NCBI RefSeq assembly: GCF_000429185.2
Contig: NZ_AUBJ02000001.1
Span: 5,146,001 to 5,210,000 of the forward strand
Reading direction: 5' to 3'
Length of the DNA stretch: 64,000 bases
Origin: Actinoalloteichus caeruleus DSM 43889
GTDB taxonomy: Bacteria; Actinomycetota; Actinomycetes; Mycobacteriales; Pseudonocardiaceae
Part shown: piece after piece, positions 43,001 to 51,271 of the stretch
Layout of the letters: each line of letters begins with the position of its first letter
Numbering within the stretch: position 1 is the stretch's first letter
Notes under the pieces: generated by a model
What the model was told of the DNA's origin: nothing
Databases searched by the model: none
The model's input: the letters and a program-made list of their open reading frames with translations, nothing else
Made by a program: the position numbers and the translations under genes

Positions 43001-43461
43001 GCCCTGGTCGTCCCTCGGTTCCTCGGCGGAGGCCCGGTGGACCTTCCACTCGGACACCGCCGGTGAGACCGAGGCCGAGGAGCAGCCGATGCTCGGTGTG
43101 CGGTTCTCCGGGGCCGCCGGCGATGCCGACCTGCTGGGTCGGCTGCCCGGTGGTGGTGAGCACGTCCTGAGCGTGGACGTGGAGCGGGCTGTGGGTGAGG
43201 TCGCCGAGTTGTCGGTGGAGGTGTCCACGGACGACGGGGAGACCTGGGAGGTCGTGGAGGTCGTGGACGGCACGGTGACCGTCGAGCACCCGGAGGAGGG
43301 TTTCGTGTCGCTGCGGGCCTCGGCCACCGACTCGGAGGGCAACAGCGTGGAGCAGACGGTGATCCGTTCCTACCAGGTCATCTCCGAGTAGTGAGCGCCG
43401 GTCGGGGTCCGGTCTGGTCCGGGCCCGCCGGGGCCGGGTGGGTGTGCCACGCCCCTCGTGA
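39621..43461 (+). repeat. Tandem duplication unit A (S8 peptidase 2)
   Basis: A 3.84-kb unit homologous to 43828-47697, running from GTCGCACGAG upstream of the promoter through the gene to the GTGCCACGCCCCTCGTGA sequence after the stop. Identity is very high over the promoter-proximal 90 bp, the protease domain and the C-terminus, and much lower in the middle of the C-terminal half. Confidence 0.9.
40089..43391 (+). CDS. Secreted S8 serine peptidase 2
   Basis: This 1100-residue precursor has a signal peptide of about 29 residues (MRPRRLTAAGGAVLMGLSLA start, ending AAAAE). The catalytic triad is Asp234, His267 (DGHGTHVAG) and Ser441 (DGTSMASPHVAG). A Cys pair in VCGPFDC may form a disulfide, and beta-rich C-terminal domains follow. 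GGGAG precedes ATG 40089. Peptidase 3 is its tandem copy. In the segment after the oxyanion Asn this protein differs (VNTPATADEALAVG) from both peptidases 1 and 3. Likely extracellular protease. Confidence 0.95.
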   Translation: MRPRRLTAAGGAVLMGLSLALAVPSAAAAEQSNRDAPLSSSASGRAEVLTLVTGDRLHVHREAGDAFGVRVEPAEGREHVTFVRYADGDRLVVIPSDALGLVRSGLLDERLFDVRGLLEQGFADGGPLPLIVSYAEGSDPGARVSVLSEEASTGRVLESLNAVAVHPDEDSGDGVWSEITQEDAEARVFSGGVERVWLNGRAQLLDEESNAQVGAPEVWESGYTGEGVTIAVLDSGYDPEHPDFADAVTEAVDFVDPEGSALDEDGHGTHVAGTVAGRGTASGGAHRGVAPDADLLVGKVCGPFDCPEDAIIAGMEWAAASDAVAVNLSLGGWHSDGTDPMSLAVNALTEGTGTLFVIAAGNDGPGERVNTPATADEALAVGSVTKSDELSYFSSQGPRAGDRAVKPEIAAPGSAIISARAAGTSMGSPVDEHHTSADGTSMASPHVAGAVALLAQANPDWTAPDFRAALMASAQPLEGIGVAGQGAGRLDVARAVNQTVVTEPTAVSLGNFSWPRDGLEPVVETVTYRNSGDEDVTLDLAFDVVGSEGEAAPDGLVELSASEVTVPAGGTAEVEIVVDPTVNEVAGYLGGQLLATDGEVSVSTPAGVFVEEESYDLDLTILDREGETAPWAMVFAENTETGDVTFLVTDENDNYGTRLAKGTYDLFALVDTSPAGEDNAEMFSEWTYVSQAGVDLTSGNAEVTLDASPAVPVRVETERPAELTAWDSSLNSGHRHANVGASADAASPLYVVPGEGSFALAYKPVLESASEEDYTYHLAFELVDEIPEEVLFAPSDEELAKVTTTYHGQGIEARGERTVAPRFDYDAMWAYQVREVGLPSDETLYYSVGQGFTYEELLTLSDPDAEIHEQWERVSTYETGSSESSWNLAPVTVNGFAERIYDLAMIAPQLFTTSDADRYEAYSGTGNGVNGQLTLSHEGEVIASTEDAVLLMLLPSGPAEFTVEANATRDVPWSSLGSSAEARWTFHSDTAGETEAEEQPMLGVRFSGAAGDADLLGRLPGGGEHVLSVDVERAVGEVAELSVEVSTDDGETWEVVEVVDGTVTVEHPEEGFVSLRASATDSEGNSVEQTVIRSYQVISE

Positions 43462-44302
43462 CCCGGGCTCGGCATCGCCCGCTCGGCATCGCCCGCGTTG
43501 GGGACGACGGGGTCGTTCCGTCCCCATGTGCCACGCCGTCCCCGGCTGCTGCCTGATCCCGCCACCACCGCGCCGCTGGCCCGACCTCGCGGGGGCGGGA
43601 CGTCGCACCAGCCGTCCCCCGCTCGGCCGCCCACCCGGTGCCACTCGGCCACGAGGGCGAGCCCGGTCCCCAGGCGCAGTTGACCGTCCGGGTGGCCGGT
43701 CTCGTGGCGCGGCGTCGTCGTGACGTGGTTGGCGAGGATCGTGGGTGCCCGTCCCGGCGCCATCGGCTTGGCGGTGAGCTGGCGATTCCACCGCCACCGT
43801 CGTCCCTGGTTCCCTTCGGGGGCGAGCGTCGCACGAGGAGAGAACGCACGGCGAATTCGGTGATACGAACGCGGTCATGTTCCGCGAGAGTTCCACCACC
43901 GCGCCGAATGCGTTTCCGCTGATTCCGGTAATCCTTCGTCGTCGCCGGTCAGCCCGCTGGACCGACCTCGACCACGGCTGCGGGCTCGGGACCGCGACGC
44001 GACGGGGACCGCCGCCGCGCCCTGGTGGAGGGGTGGTGTGCCAGCGCACGAGGCCCGGACCGCCTCATCGTGGGAGCGGGACCAGCCGGCCGGTTCGCCT
44101 CGTACTTTCGGTCGACGCCGTTCGGCGGAGCACTCTCGGCAATATGGCCACTGTTCCCGTTCCAGCTGTTCGGGAATGGCGCCGAGATCTGTTCGTGAAC
44201 TGGCCGATATGTGAACGTACTCGCCGTCAGCAAATCCCGAGTGAGGTTCCGCGCGATGCCACGCGGGGTCTCACGAGGGCGACGCCAAGGAAGCGGGAGT
44301 TC
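43392..44302. other. Region between S8 peptidases 2 and 3
   Basis: 910 bp. The first 70 bp are the duplicated 3' flank of unit A, and 43828-44302 is the duplicated promoter region of unit B. The part between (about 43462-43827) is unique and contains a 2 x 14-bp tandem repeat; it has no gene I can support. Confidence 0.6.
43467..43494. repeat. Tandem repeat, 2 x 14 bp
   Basis: GCTCGGCATCGCCC occurs twice head to tail directly after the end of duplication unit A. Confidence 0.8.
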
Positions 44303-47300
44303 ATGCGACCACGACGACTGACAGCGGCGGGGGGTGCGGTGTTGATGGGCCTGAGCCTGTCCCTGGCCGTGCCCTCCGCCACCGCCGCCGAACGTCCGAA
44401 CGGCGGGGATCAACCGCTCTCGTCGAGCGCCTCCGGACGGGCGGAGGTGTTGACGCTGGTGACCGGTGACCGGTTGCACGTCCACCGCGAGGCCGGGGAC
44501 GCGCTCGGCGTGCGGGTGGAACCGGCGGAGGGGCGCGAGCACGTGACCTTCGTCCGCTACGCCGACGGGGATCGCCTCACCGTGATCCCGTCCGACGCGC
44601 TGGGCCTGGTGCGTTCGGGTCTGTTGGACGAGCGGTTGTTCGATGTGCGTGGGCTGTTGGAGCAGGGTTTCGCCGACGGCGGTCCGCTGCCGTTGATCGT
44701 CTCCTACGCCGAGGGCAGCGATCCGGGGGCGCGGGTGTCGGTGCTCTCCGAGGAGGCGAGCACCGGTCGGGTGTTAGAGAGCCTGAACGCGGTGGCGGTG
44801 CACCCGGACGAGGACTCCGGGGACGGTGTGTGGTCCGAGATCACCCAGGACGACGCGGAGGTGCGTGTCTTCTCCGGTGGGGTGGAGCGGGTGTGGCTCA
44901 ACGGCCGTGCCCAGCTCTTGGACGAGGAGAGCAACGCCCAGGTGGGCGCGCCGGAGGTGTGGGAGTCGGGGTACACCGGTGAGGGTGTGACCATCGCGGT
45001 GCTCGACAGTGGCTACGACCCGGAGCACCCCGACTTCGCGGATGCCGTGACGGAGGCGGTGGATTTCGTCGACCCCGAGGGTTCGGCGTTGGACGAGGAC
45101 GGTCACGGCACGCATGTGGCGGGTACGGTGGCGGGCCGGGGGACCGCCTCGGGCGGGGCGCATCGGGGGGTGGCGCCGGATGCTGACCTGCTGGTGGGCA
45201 AGGTGTGCGGCCCCTTCGATTGCCCGGAGGACGCGATCATCGCGGGCATGGAGTGGGCCGCAGCGAGTGACGCGGTCGCGGTCAACTTGAGCCTGGGCGG
45301 GTGGCACTCCGACGGGACCGACCCGATGTCGCTGGCGGTGAACGCCCTCACCGAGGGCACCGGCACGCTGTTCGTCATCGCAGCCGGGAACTTCGGCGCG
45401 GACGAGAGCGTCAGCAGTCCAGCTGCGGCGGACGCGGCGCTGGCCGTGGGCAGCGTCACGAAGTCCGACGAGCTCAGCGACTTCTCCAGCCGGGGACCCC
45501 GGGTGGGCGACCGCGCGGTGAAGCCGGAGATCGCGGCCCCGGGAACGGCGATCGTCTCCGCGCGGGCGGCGGGCACCTCGATGGGGTCCCCGGTGGATGA
45601 GCACCACACCTCGGCCGACGGCACGTCGATGGCCTCGCCGCACGTGGCGGGCGCGGTGGCCCTGCTGGCGCAGGCGAACCCCGACTGGACGGCCCCCGAC
45701 TTCCGGGCCGCGTTGATGGCCTCCGCCCAGCCGTTGGAGGGCATCGGGATCGCTGGTCAGGGCGCCGGTCGGCTGGACGTGGCGCGGGCCATCGACCAAA
45801 CCGTGGTCAGCGAGCCCGCAGCGGTGTCGTTGGGCAACTTCCTGTGGCCCCAGGCCGATCTGGAGCCGGTGGTGGAGACCGTCACCTACCGCAACTCCGG
45901 TGACGAGGACGTGACCCTGGACCTGGCCTTCGACGTGGTCGGCTCGGAGGGCGAGGCTGCCCCGGACGGGCTGGTCGAGCTGTCGGCCAGCGAGGTGACG
46001 GTCCCGGCCGGCGGTACCGCCGAGGTGGAGATCACCGTCGACCCCACCGTCAACGAGGTGACCGGGTACCTCAGCGGTCAGCTGCTCGCCACCGACGGCG
46101 AGGTGTCGGTGTCCACGCCGGCGGGGGTGTTCGTCGAGGAGGAGAGCTACGACCTCGACCTCACGATCCTGGACCGCGAGGGGGAGACCCCGGAGTGGGC
46201 GCTGCTGGTCGCCGAGAACGCCGAGACGGGTGAGGACACCCAGATCCTGCCCGATGAGAACGGCGACTACGTCGGCCGGCTCACGAAGGGAACCTACAAC
46301 CTGCTCGGGATCATCACCACCACCTACCCGGGTGGTGAGGGCGACGAGGAGATCTCCGAGGACCACACCTACGTGATCGGGTCGGGGATCGACGTCACCT
46401 CGGGTGATGCCGAGGCCACGCTCGATGCGGCGCCCGGCGTTCGGGTGCGCGCCGACACCGAGCGGCCGGCTGAGCTCACCGCCTGGGACAGCTCCGTGGT
46501 CGGCGAGCACCGGCTGTTCGGGGTGGGAGTCGCCGGGATGGCCGGGGGCGGCTCCACTCCCCTGTACGCGGTACCGGGCGAGGGCTCCTTCGCCCTGACG
46601 TACCTGCCCATCCTGGAGTCCACCTCGGGTGACGAGGACTATGCCTACCACCTCGCCTTCGAGTTGGTGGACGAGATCCCGGAGGAGATCCTGTTCGCCC
46701 CGTCGGACGAGGAGTTGGCCGAGGTCACCGCGACCTACCACGGCCAGGGCGTCGAAGCCACCGGCAACCGGGCGGTCATCGCGCGCTTCGACTACGCCCA
46801 CATGTACATCCGCGTGCCCAGGACGGTGGAGGTGCCCTCGACGGAGACCCTGTACTACAGCGTCGAGGACAACCTCTCCTACATGGAGAGCTTCGACCAC
46901 AGCGACCCCGACGCGGGGATCTACGAGTACTGGGACCGGACCAGCACCTACGAGACGGGTTCCTCCGAGAGCTCCTGGAACCTGGCTCCGCTCACCGTGC
47001 GGGGACTCGCCCAGCGATTCGGCGACGAGGTCATGATCGGATCGAGCCTCTTCACGACCTCCGACGCCGACTTCTACGACGTCTACGGCGGCTCGGACGG
47101 GGGCGTGACCGGGGAGGTGACCCTTTCCCACGAGGGTGAGGTCATCGCCTCCAGTGAGGACGTCGCCTACCTGATCGCGCCGCTGCCCAGCGGACCGGCC
47201 GAGTTCACGGTGGAGGCGAACGCGACGCGGGACGTGCCCTGGTCGTCCCTCGGTTCCTCGGCGGAGGCCCGGTGGACCTTCCACTCGGACACCGCCGGTG

Positions 47301-47697
47301 AGACCGAGGCCGAGGAGCAGCCGATGCTCGGTGTGCGGTTCTCCGGGGCCGCCGGCGATGCCGACCTGCTGGGTCGGCTGCCCGGTGGTGGTGAGCACGT
47401 CCTGAGCGTGGACGTGGAGCGGGCCGTGGGTGAGGTCGCCGAGTTGTCGGTGGAGGTGTCCACGGACGACGGGGAGACCTGGGAGGTCGTGGAGGTCGTG
47501 GACGGCACGGTGACCGTCGAGCACCCGGAGGAGGGTTTCGTGTCGCTGCGGGCCTCGGCCACCGACTCGGAGGGCAACAGCGTGGAGCAGACGGTGATCC
47601 GTTCCTACCAGGTCATCTCCGAGTAGTGAGCGCCGGTCGGGGTCCGGTCTGGTCCGGGCCCCGCCGGGGCCGGGTGGGTGTGCCACGCCCCTCGTGA
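43828..47697 (+). repeat. Tandem duplication unit B (S8 peptidase 3)
   Basis: Homologous to 39621-43461 over its whole length, including promoter and 3' flank. Divergence is concentrated in residues about 685-970 of the encoded protein and in a short block after the oxyanion Asn. Confidence 0.9.
44303..47626 (+). CDS. Secreted S8 serine peptidase 3
   Basis: This 1107-residue precursor with a signal peptide of about 30 residues. The catalytic triad is Asp235, His268 and Ser442, and long stretches of the N-terminal half are identical to peptidase 2. The block VSSPAAADAALAVG followed by SRGPRVGD is identical to peptidase 1, not peptidase 2, implying gene conversion. The middle of the C-terminal half is strongly diverged from peptidase 2, while the last 150 residues are identical to it. 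Probably an extracellular protease of altered specificity. Confidence 0.95.
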   Translation: MRPRRLTAAGGAVLMGLSLSLAVPSATAAERPNGGDQPLSSSASGRAEVLTLVTGDRLHVHREAGDALGVRVEPAEGREHVTFVRYADGDRLTVIPSDALGLVRSGLLDERLFDVRGLLEQGFADGGPLPLIVSYAEGSDPGARVSVLSEEASTGRVLESLNAVAVHPDEDSGDGVWSEITQDDAEVRVFSGGVERVWLNGRAQLLDEESNAQVGAPEVWESGYTGEGVTIAVLDSGYDPEHPDFADAVTEAVDFVDPEGSALDEDGHGTHVAGTVAGRGTASGGAHRGVAPDADLLVGKVCGPFDCPEDAIIAGMEWAAASDAVAVNLSLGGWHSDGTDPMSLAVNALTEGTGTLFVIAAGNFGADESVSSPAAADAALAVGSVTKSDELSDFSSRGPRVGDRAVKPEIAAPGTAIVSARAAGTSMGSPVDEHHTSADGTSMASPHVAGAVALLAQANPDWTAPDFRAALMASAQPLEGIGIAGQGAGRLDVARAIDQTVVSEPAAVSLGNFLWPQADLEPVVETVTYRNSGDEDVTLDLAFDVVGSEGEAAPDGLVELSASEVTVPAGGTAEVEITVDPTVNEVTGYLSGQLLATDGEVSVSTPAGVFVEEESYDLDLTILDREGETPEWALLVAENAETGEDTQILPDENGDYVGRLTKGTYNLLGIITTTYPGGEGDEEISEDHTYVIGSGIDVTSGDAEATLDAAPGVRVRADTERPAELTAWDSSVVGEHRLFGVGVAGMAGGGSTPLYAVPGEGSFALTYLPILESTSGDEDYAYHLAFELVDEIPEEILFAPSDEELAEVTATYHGQGVEATGNRAVIARFDYAHMYIRVPRTVEVPSTETLYYSVEDNLSYMESFDHSDPDAGIYEYWDRTSTYETGSSESSWNLAPLTVRGLAQRFGDEVMIGSSLFTTSDADFYDVYGGSDGGVTGEVTLSHEGEVIASSEDVAYLIAPLPSGPAEFTVEANATRDVPWSSLGSSAEARWTFHSDTAGETEAEEQPMLGVRFSGAAGDADLLGRLPGGGEHVLSVDVERAVGEVAELSVEVSTDDGETWEVVEVVDGTVTVEHPEEGFVSLRASATDSEGNSVEQTVIRSYQVISE

Positions 47698-47712
47698 TCT
47701 CGGGCTCGTCGC

Positions 47713-47751
47713 CGTACGGCCGGTTCCGCCCCAGGCGGAGCCGGCCGTACG
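47713..47751 (+). terminator. Strong hairpin terminator after the S8 cluster
   Basis: An 18-bp stem: CGTACGGCCGG with CCGGCCGTACG, extended by TTCCGCC with GGCGGAG (one T-G pair), around a 3-base loop. It is 86 bp after the peptidase 3 stop. There is no equivalent after peptidase 2, so read-through from 2 into 3 is possible. Confidence 0.75.
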
Positions 47752-48183
47752 CGCGTGTACGCCAGGAGGCCCTGCCTCGCCGCCGTGCGGCCGTGCGCGC
47801 CCTCGACAGGGTGACCGGGGTGGGGCACGGCCCGCCCGCGCCTGGCGGGCGGGCGTGTCCGGGGGAACGGCCGGCTGTCCCCGCTTCCCGCTCAGGACGG
47901 GCCGAGTTCGGCGGTCCCGTCCGGCGCTCGACCAACCCCGGACGGGCCCGGCCCGGGATGGCCGACGGGCGCGGGAGGACGGGAGAGGCTCGGAGCGGAG
48001 CCACCGATAGGGGAGTACGGCACGGACGGGACAGGAGTGTTGCGGCGCGGTTCCTGTCCCGTCCCGGCGAGCCGACCGGCCACTGCGGATGCCGGCTCAG
48101 ACCCCGACAGGAGGTGAATCACTGTGGGCCCTCGCTAGGGAGGTGGCTTCACCGTACGTGGGGAGTAGTGGGAACTCTACGAG
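47752..48183. other. Intergenic region, no gene recognised
   Basis: About 430 bp between the peptidase 3 terminator and the P450 terminator. The long plus-strand frames here reflect GC content. A stretch around 48110-48240 has an irregular composition and might be a decayed mobile element end, but I cannot name one. Confidence 0.35.
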
Positions 48184-48213
48184 CGAAAGCAGCAACATCG
48201 GATGCTGCTTTCG
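48184..48213 (-). terminator. Hairpin terminator of the P450 gene
   Basis: Perfect 11-bp stem (CGAAAGCAGCA with TGCTGCTTTCG) and an 8-base loop, about 60 bp beyond the P450 stop on the minus strand. Confidence 0.65.
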
Positions 48214-48275
48214 GGCTAGGAAACGGGCATCCTGGCGGTGACCGGCGGTCAGGTTCAGCGCAGCGTTCTCCCTGG

Positions 48276-49535
48276 TCAACGGGCTGTGATCGCGGGAGGG
48301 GGTGTGGGCGGTCCGGTGCGCACGGGAAGCTCCGCGACGCCGCTGATGAGGACACGCCGCCAGCGGAGTTCCCCCACCGGGACCGCGAGCCGCAGGCGGG
48401 GGAACCTCGTCGTCAGGGTCCGCAGCGCCTCCCGGAGTTCCACCCTGGCCAGCGCGGCGCCCAGGCAGTGGTGGATGCCGTGCCCGAAGGCCAGGTGCGG
48501 GTTCCCGCCGCCCCGCCCGAAGTCGAGCGAGTCCGGCGAGTCGAACACCGCCTCGTCCCGGTTCGCCGAACCGATCGCGGCGATGACCCCGTCACCGGCC
48601 CGGATGCGCACGCCGGCCACTACCACGTCCTCCGCCGCCACCCGGTACTGCCCCGTCTCGCCGAGGCGGTTGAACCGCAGCAGCTCCTCCACGGCGTCGG
48701 GGATCAGGTCGGGCTCGGCCACCAGCCGTTCCCACCGGGTGGGATCGCGGAGCAGGGTGATCAGGAAGCTCCCGATCTGGTTCGCCGTGGTCTCGTGCCC
48801 GGCCACCAGCAGGGTGAGTACCAGGGAGACCAACTCGGCCTCGCTGAGCCGGTCCTGCTGGTCGCGGGCCAGCACGAGCTCGTCGAGGAGCGCGCCGGAG
48901 GGGGCCCGGCCCGCGAGCAGCGCGGAGCGCCGCTCGGCCACCAGCGCCGTCACGTAGGCGTCGAGCGCGTCGTAGGAGCGTTCGACCTCGTCCTTCTCCG
49001 CCATGTCCATGCTGTAGACGACCTCGGACCAGCGCGCGAAAAGCGGCTGGTCCTCGGCGGGCACGCCCAGCAGGTGGCAGATCACCGTGATGGGCAGGGG
49101 CAGCGCGAACAGCCGCCGCAGGTCGACGGGGCCCTCGACGGCGGCCACGTCGTCGGCGAGGCGGTGGGTCAGCGCGCCGATCCACGGCTGGAACTCCCGC
49201 ATCCTGCGCTGGGTGAAGGAACCAGCGACCAGGCGGCGCAGCCGGGTGTGCTCGGGCGGGTCGGCCGCCGTGATCGAGCCGGCCCTCGGGGCGGCGACGG
49301 CGGTGCGGGGGGCACCCGGTCGCACGACGAGGGCCCGGGAGAACCGGGCGTCGGCGAGGACGACGCGGACGTCGTCGTAGCGGGTGACCAGCCAGACCTC
49401 GTCGCCGGCGACGGTGCGGACCCGGCGCACCGGCGCGTCCCGCCGGAGCTCGGCCCAGGTCGGGGACGGGTCGACGGCGAAGGCGTCGGGGAAGGGCAGG
49501 CGCAGTTCGGGTTCGTCGCGGGCGGTTCCCGTCAC
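48276..49535 (-). CDS. Cytochrome P450 monooxygenase (CYP105/107-like bacterial type)
   Basis: This 419-residue soluble P450. The I-helix oxygen-activation motif is AGHETT (near residue 245), the K-helix ExxR is in EELLRF, and the haem-binding loop is FGHGIHHCLG with the axial Cys near residue 355. GTG 49535 is preceded by GGGAGG at six bases; the longer frame upstream is not supported. No ferredoxin or reductase gene is adjacent, so it must use partners encoded elsewhere. Substrate unknown. Confidence 0.95.
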   Translation of the reverse strand: MTGTARDEPELRLPFPDAFAVDPSPTWAELRRDAPVRRVRTVAGDEVWLVTRYDDVRVVLADARFSRALVVRPGAPRTAVAAPRAGSITAADPPEHTRLRRLVAGSFTQRRMREFQPWIGALTHRLADDVAAVEGPVDLRRLFALPLPITVICHLLGVPAEDQPLFARWSEVVYSMDMAEKDEVERSYDALDAYVTALVAERRSALLAGRAPSGALLDELVLARDQQDRLSEAELVSLVLTLLVAGHETTANQIGSFLITLLRDPTRWERLVAEPDLIPDAVEELLRFNRLGETGQYRVAAEDVVVAGVRIRAGDGVIAAIGSANRDEAVFDSPDSLDFGRGGGNPHLAFGHGIHHCLGAALARVELREALRTLTTRFPRLRLAVPVGELRWRRVLISGVAELPVRTGPPTPPPAITAR

Positions 49536-49773
49536 GTCCCACCTCCCGGTGGCCTTCCGGACACCGTCGTTCCCGGCTCCTCGAGCACCGAGGGTAGTAC
49601 CGCGGCGACACCGCGAACAGGGGGTCGCGCGGTTCGGCTCGCCCGGGCGGTACGGGTCCGATATGCCCGCCGGGTCCGGGCGGGCCGGGCTCCGAGCCGG
49701 GTGGGTCACGCCAGGTGGCGATCGGGCCCGGCGCGGTGGGTACCCGTTCGGCGCGCCGTTCCGGCACGTCGTC

Positions 49774-50391
49774 TCAGTCGATCGGGGGGCCGCCCCGCTC
49801 GTCGACGCCGAGGAGTTGGCGGGCCCTGGCGTTCGCCCACTTGTTCTCCGGGGCCTCGTACCGGACGAAGCGGTCGAGCAGCTCGGCCGGCTCGGACCCG
49901 ACGAGCAGCATGTCCCGGAACACCGGGGCGAGGAACTCCTCCGAGACCATGTGGTCCACGAAGCGGCGGAGCGGCTGGTAGAAGCCGCCGACGTCGAGGA
50001 GGCCGAGGGGCTTGGCGTGCAACCCGATCTGCGCCCAGGTCCACACCTCGAACAGTTCCTCCAGGGTGCCCGCGCCGCCGGGGAGTGCGATGAACCCGTC
50101 GGACAGCTCGGCCATCATGGCCTTGCGTTCGTGCATGTCGGAGACCACCCGGAGGTCCGTGAGGCCGGGGTGGGCGATCTCGCGGTCCACCAGCTGGGTG
50201 GGGATGACGCCGGTCACCGAACCGCCGGCCGCGATGGCCGCGTCGGCCACCGCTCCCATCGTGCCGACCGAGGCCCCGCCGTAGACGAGCCCGATGTCGC
50301 GGGCCGCGAGGAGCTCGCCGAGGGCCCTGGCCGCCTCGACGTACCGTTCGCCCCGACCACGGGAGGATCCACAGAACACACAGATGCGCAC
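49774..50391 (-). CDS. LOG-family protein (cytokinin riboside 5'-monophosphate phosphoribohydrolase-like)
   Basis: This 205-residue Rossmann-like protein of the TIGR00730/LOG family. It has ICVFCGSS at the start, [12 protein letters not shown], the ERKAMM segment and the catalytic PGGAGTLEE motif (PGGxGTxxE). Family members cleave the N-glycosidic bond of nucleoside monophosphates, releasing free bases such as cytokinins. No operon partner. The ribosome-binding site is weak. Confidence 0.92.
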   Translation of the reverse strand: MRICVFCGSSRGRGERYVEAARALGELLAARDIGLVYGGASVGTMGAVADAAIAAGGSVTGVIPTQLVDREIAHPGLTDLRVVSDMHERKAMMAELSDGFIALPGGAGTLEELFEVWTWAQIGLHAKPLGLLDVGGFYQPLRRFVDHMVSEEFLAPVFRDMLLVGSEPAELLDRFVRYEAPENKWANARARQLLGVDERGGPPID

Positions 50392-50740
50392 GGGCCGACC
50401 CTATTCGGGGCGGTCCACGGGGGAGGAACGGCCCGGTGGACGCCGAGCGGCGGGCAGGGGACGACGGCGTCCCGGGGCCGCTGCCGGGCCCCAGGCGCGG
50501 ACGGTCCGAGCGCCGGGGTGACGACGGTGTGTGACGTTCCGCCCGCATCTCACCGGGGCCGTTGGTTCCCGGAGTGAGATCGCCTCGGCACCCTTGTTCC
50601 GGGACGGGCGACACCAAACGCTGGTGCGGGTTCGGGACGCTGTCGAACCCGACCGTGGACGCGGTGGACCGGTGCCGGGCGGCGGCCGGCGGGGCCACCC
50701 GCCCCGGTGTTCGACCGTTCCCTCGAGGACAGGAGGAGCG
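50392..50740. other. Region upstream of the PqqD-like gene
   Basis: About 350 bp. A 60-residue frame (50562-50744) ends in an ATGA overlap with the PqqD-like start, but it lacks a credible start signal and any lasso-leader pattern, so I do not call it a gene. Nothing else stands out. Confidence 0.35.
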
Positions 50741-51001
50741 ATGACCCCCCTGCGGCTGCGCGCGGACGTGGCGACGACCGAGACCGAGGACGGGATGGTC
50801 CTCCTCGACCGGCGCACCGGTCGTTACTGGGTGTTGAACAGGTCCGGTGCCCTGGTCGTCCGTGGCCTCACCGCCGGGCTCAGCCACGACGAGATCGCCG
50901 AGGAACTGGCCGGTGAGCAGCACCGCGACCCCGGGCAGGCCCTGGCGGAGGTGCGGGCACTGGCCGAGCAGCTCCGGAGCGCGGAGCTGGCCCACACCTG
51001 A
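50741..51001 (+). CDS. PqqD-family RiPP recognition protein (lasso-peptide B1-like)
   Basis: This 86-residue protein is built like the PqqD/RRE leader-binding domain of lasso-peptide biosynthesis. It has strands ADVATTETEDGMVLLD and GRYWVLNRSGALVVRGL and then a helix GLSHDEIAEELAGE with a terminal helix ALAEQLRSAEL. AGGAGGAG precedes the ATG. No cyclase (asparagine-synthetase-like), B2 protease, transporter or clear precursor gene lies nearby, so it is an orphan here. It may be a relic or act on a distant precursor. Confidence 0.85.
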   Translation: MTPLRLRADVATTETEDGMVLLDRRTGRYWVLNRSGALVVRGLTAGLSHDEIAEELAGEQHRDPGQALAEVRALAEQLRSAELAHT

Positions 51002-51051
51002 TCGGCCAGGGCACTCGCCGGCCGGCGGTTCGCCCCGCCGACGGCGAAGGC

Positions 51052-51117
51052 GCGCAGGACGACCTCGGCGCGACCGTCTCCGTCGAAGTCGTACACCAGG
51101 AACTGCGTGTAGTGGGC
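51052..51117 (-). pseudogene. Relic of a rhamnogalacturonan lyase gene
   Basis: The minus strand encodes AHYTQFLVYDFDGDGRAEVV directly after a stop codon, which closely resembles the AHYTQFMVYDLDGDGKAE segment of PL11 rhamnogalacturonan endolyases. No further homologous sequence is visible either side, so this is a short remnant. Confidence 0.4.
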
Positions 51118-51271
51118 TCAGGACGGCCTCGGGCAGGTCATCGGCGACCCAACGTCCCAGCCGACCGGACGACCTCCGACGCCGTCGCCGCGCGCACCAC
51201 CGCCGGTCCTCCGGCGGAACGCGGGAGGCGGCCGCCGGCTGGGCCCTGCTCCACCCGGGCATGTCGACCGG

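Noticed and set aside
48100-48250. Irregular sequence upstream of the P450 terminator, considered as the end of an insertion sequence or a TnpB-type element.
   Set aside because: No inverted terminal repeats, target duplication or transposase remnant could be identified; the hairpin is adequately explained as the P450 terminator.
47694-50093. A 799-codon plus-strand frame across the P450 gene.
   Set aside because: Antisense to a P450 with all its conserved motifs; composition typical of a shadow.
50562-50744. A 60-residue frame (containing TKRWCGFGTLSNPTV) directly upstream of and overlapping the PqqD-like gene, considered as a lasso-peptide precursor.
   Set aside because: No acceptable start signal, no YxxPxL-type leader pattern, and no acidic residue at the ring position 7-9 after a Gly or Cys start. 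The ATGA overlap is expected by chance for any frame ending there.
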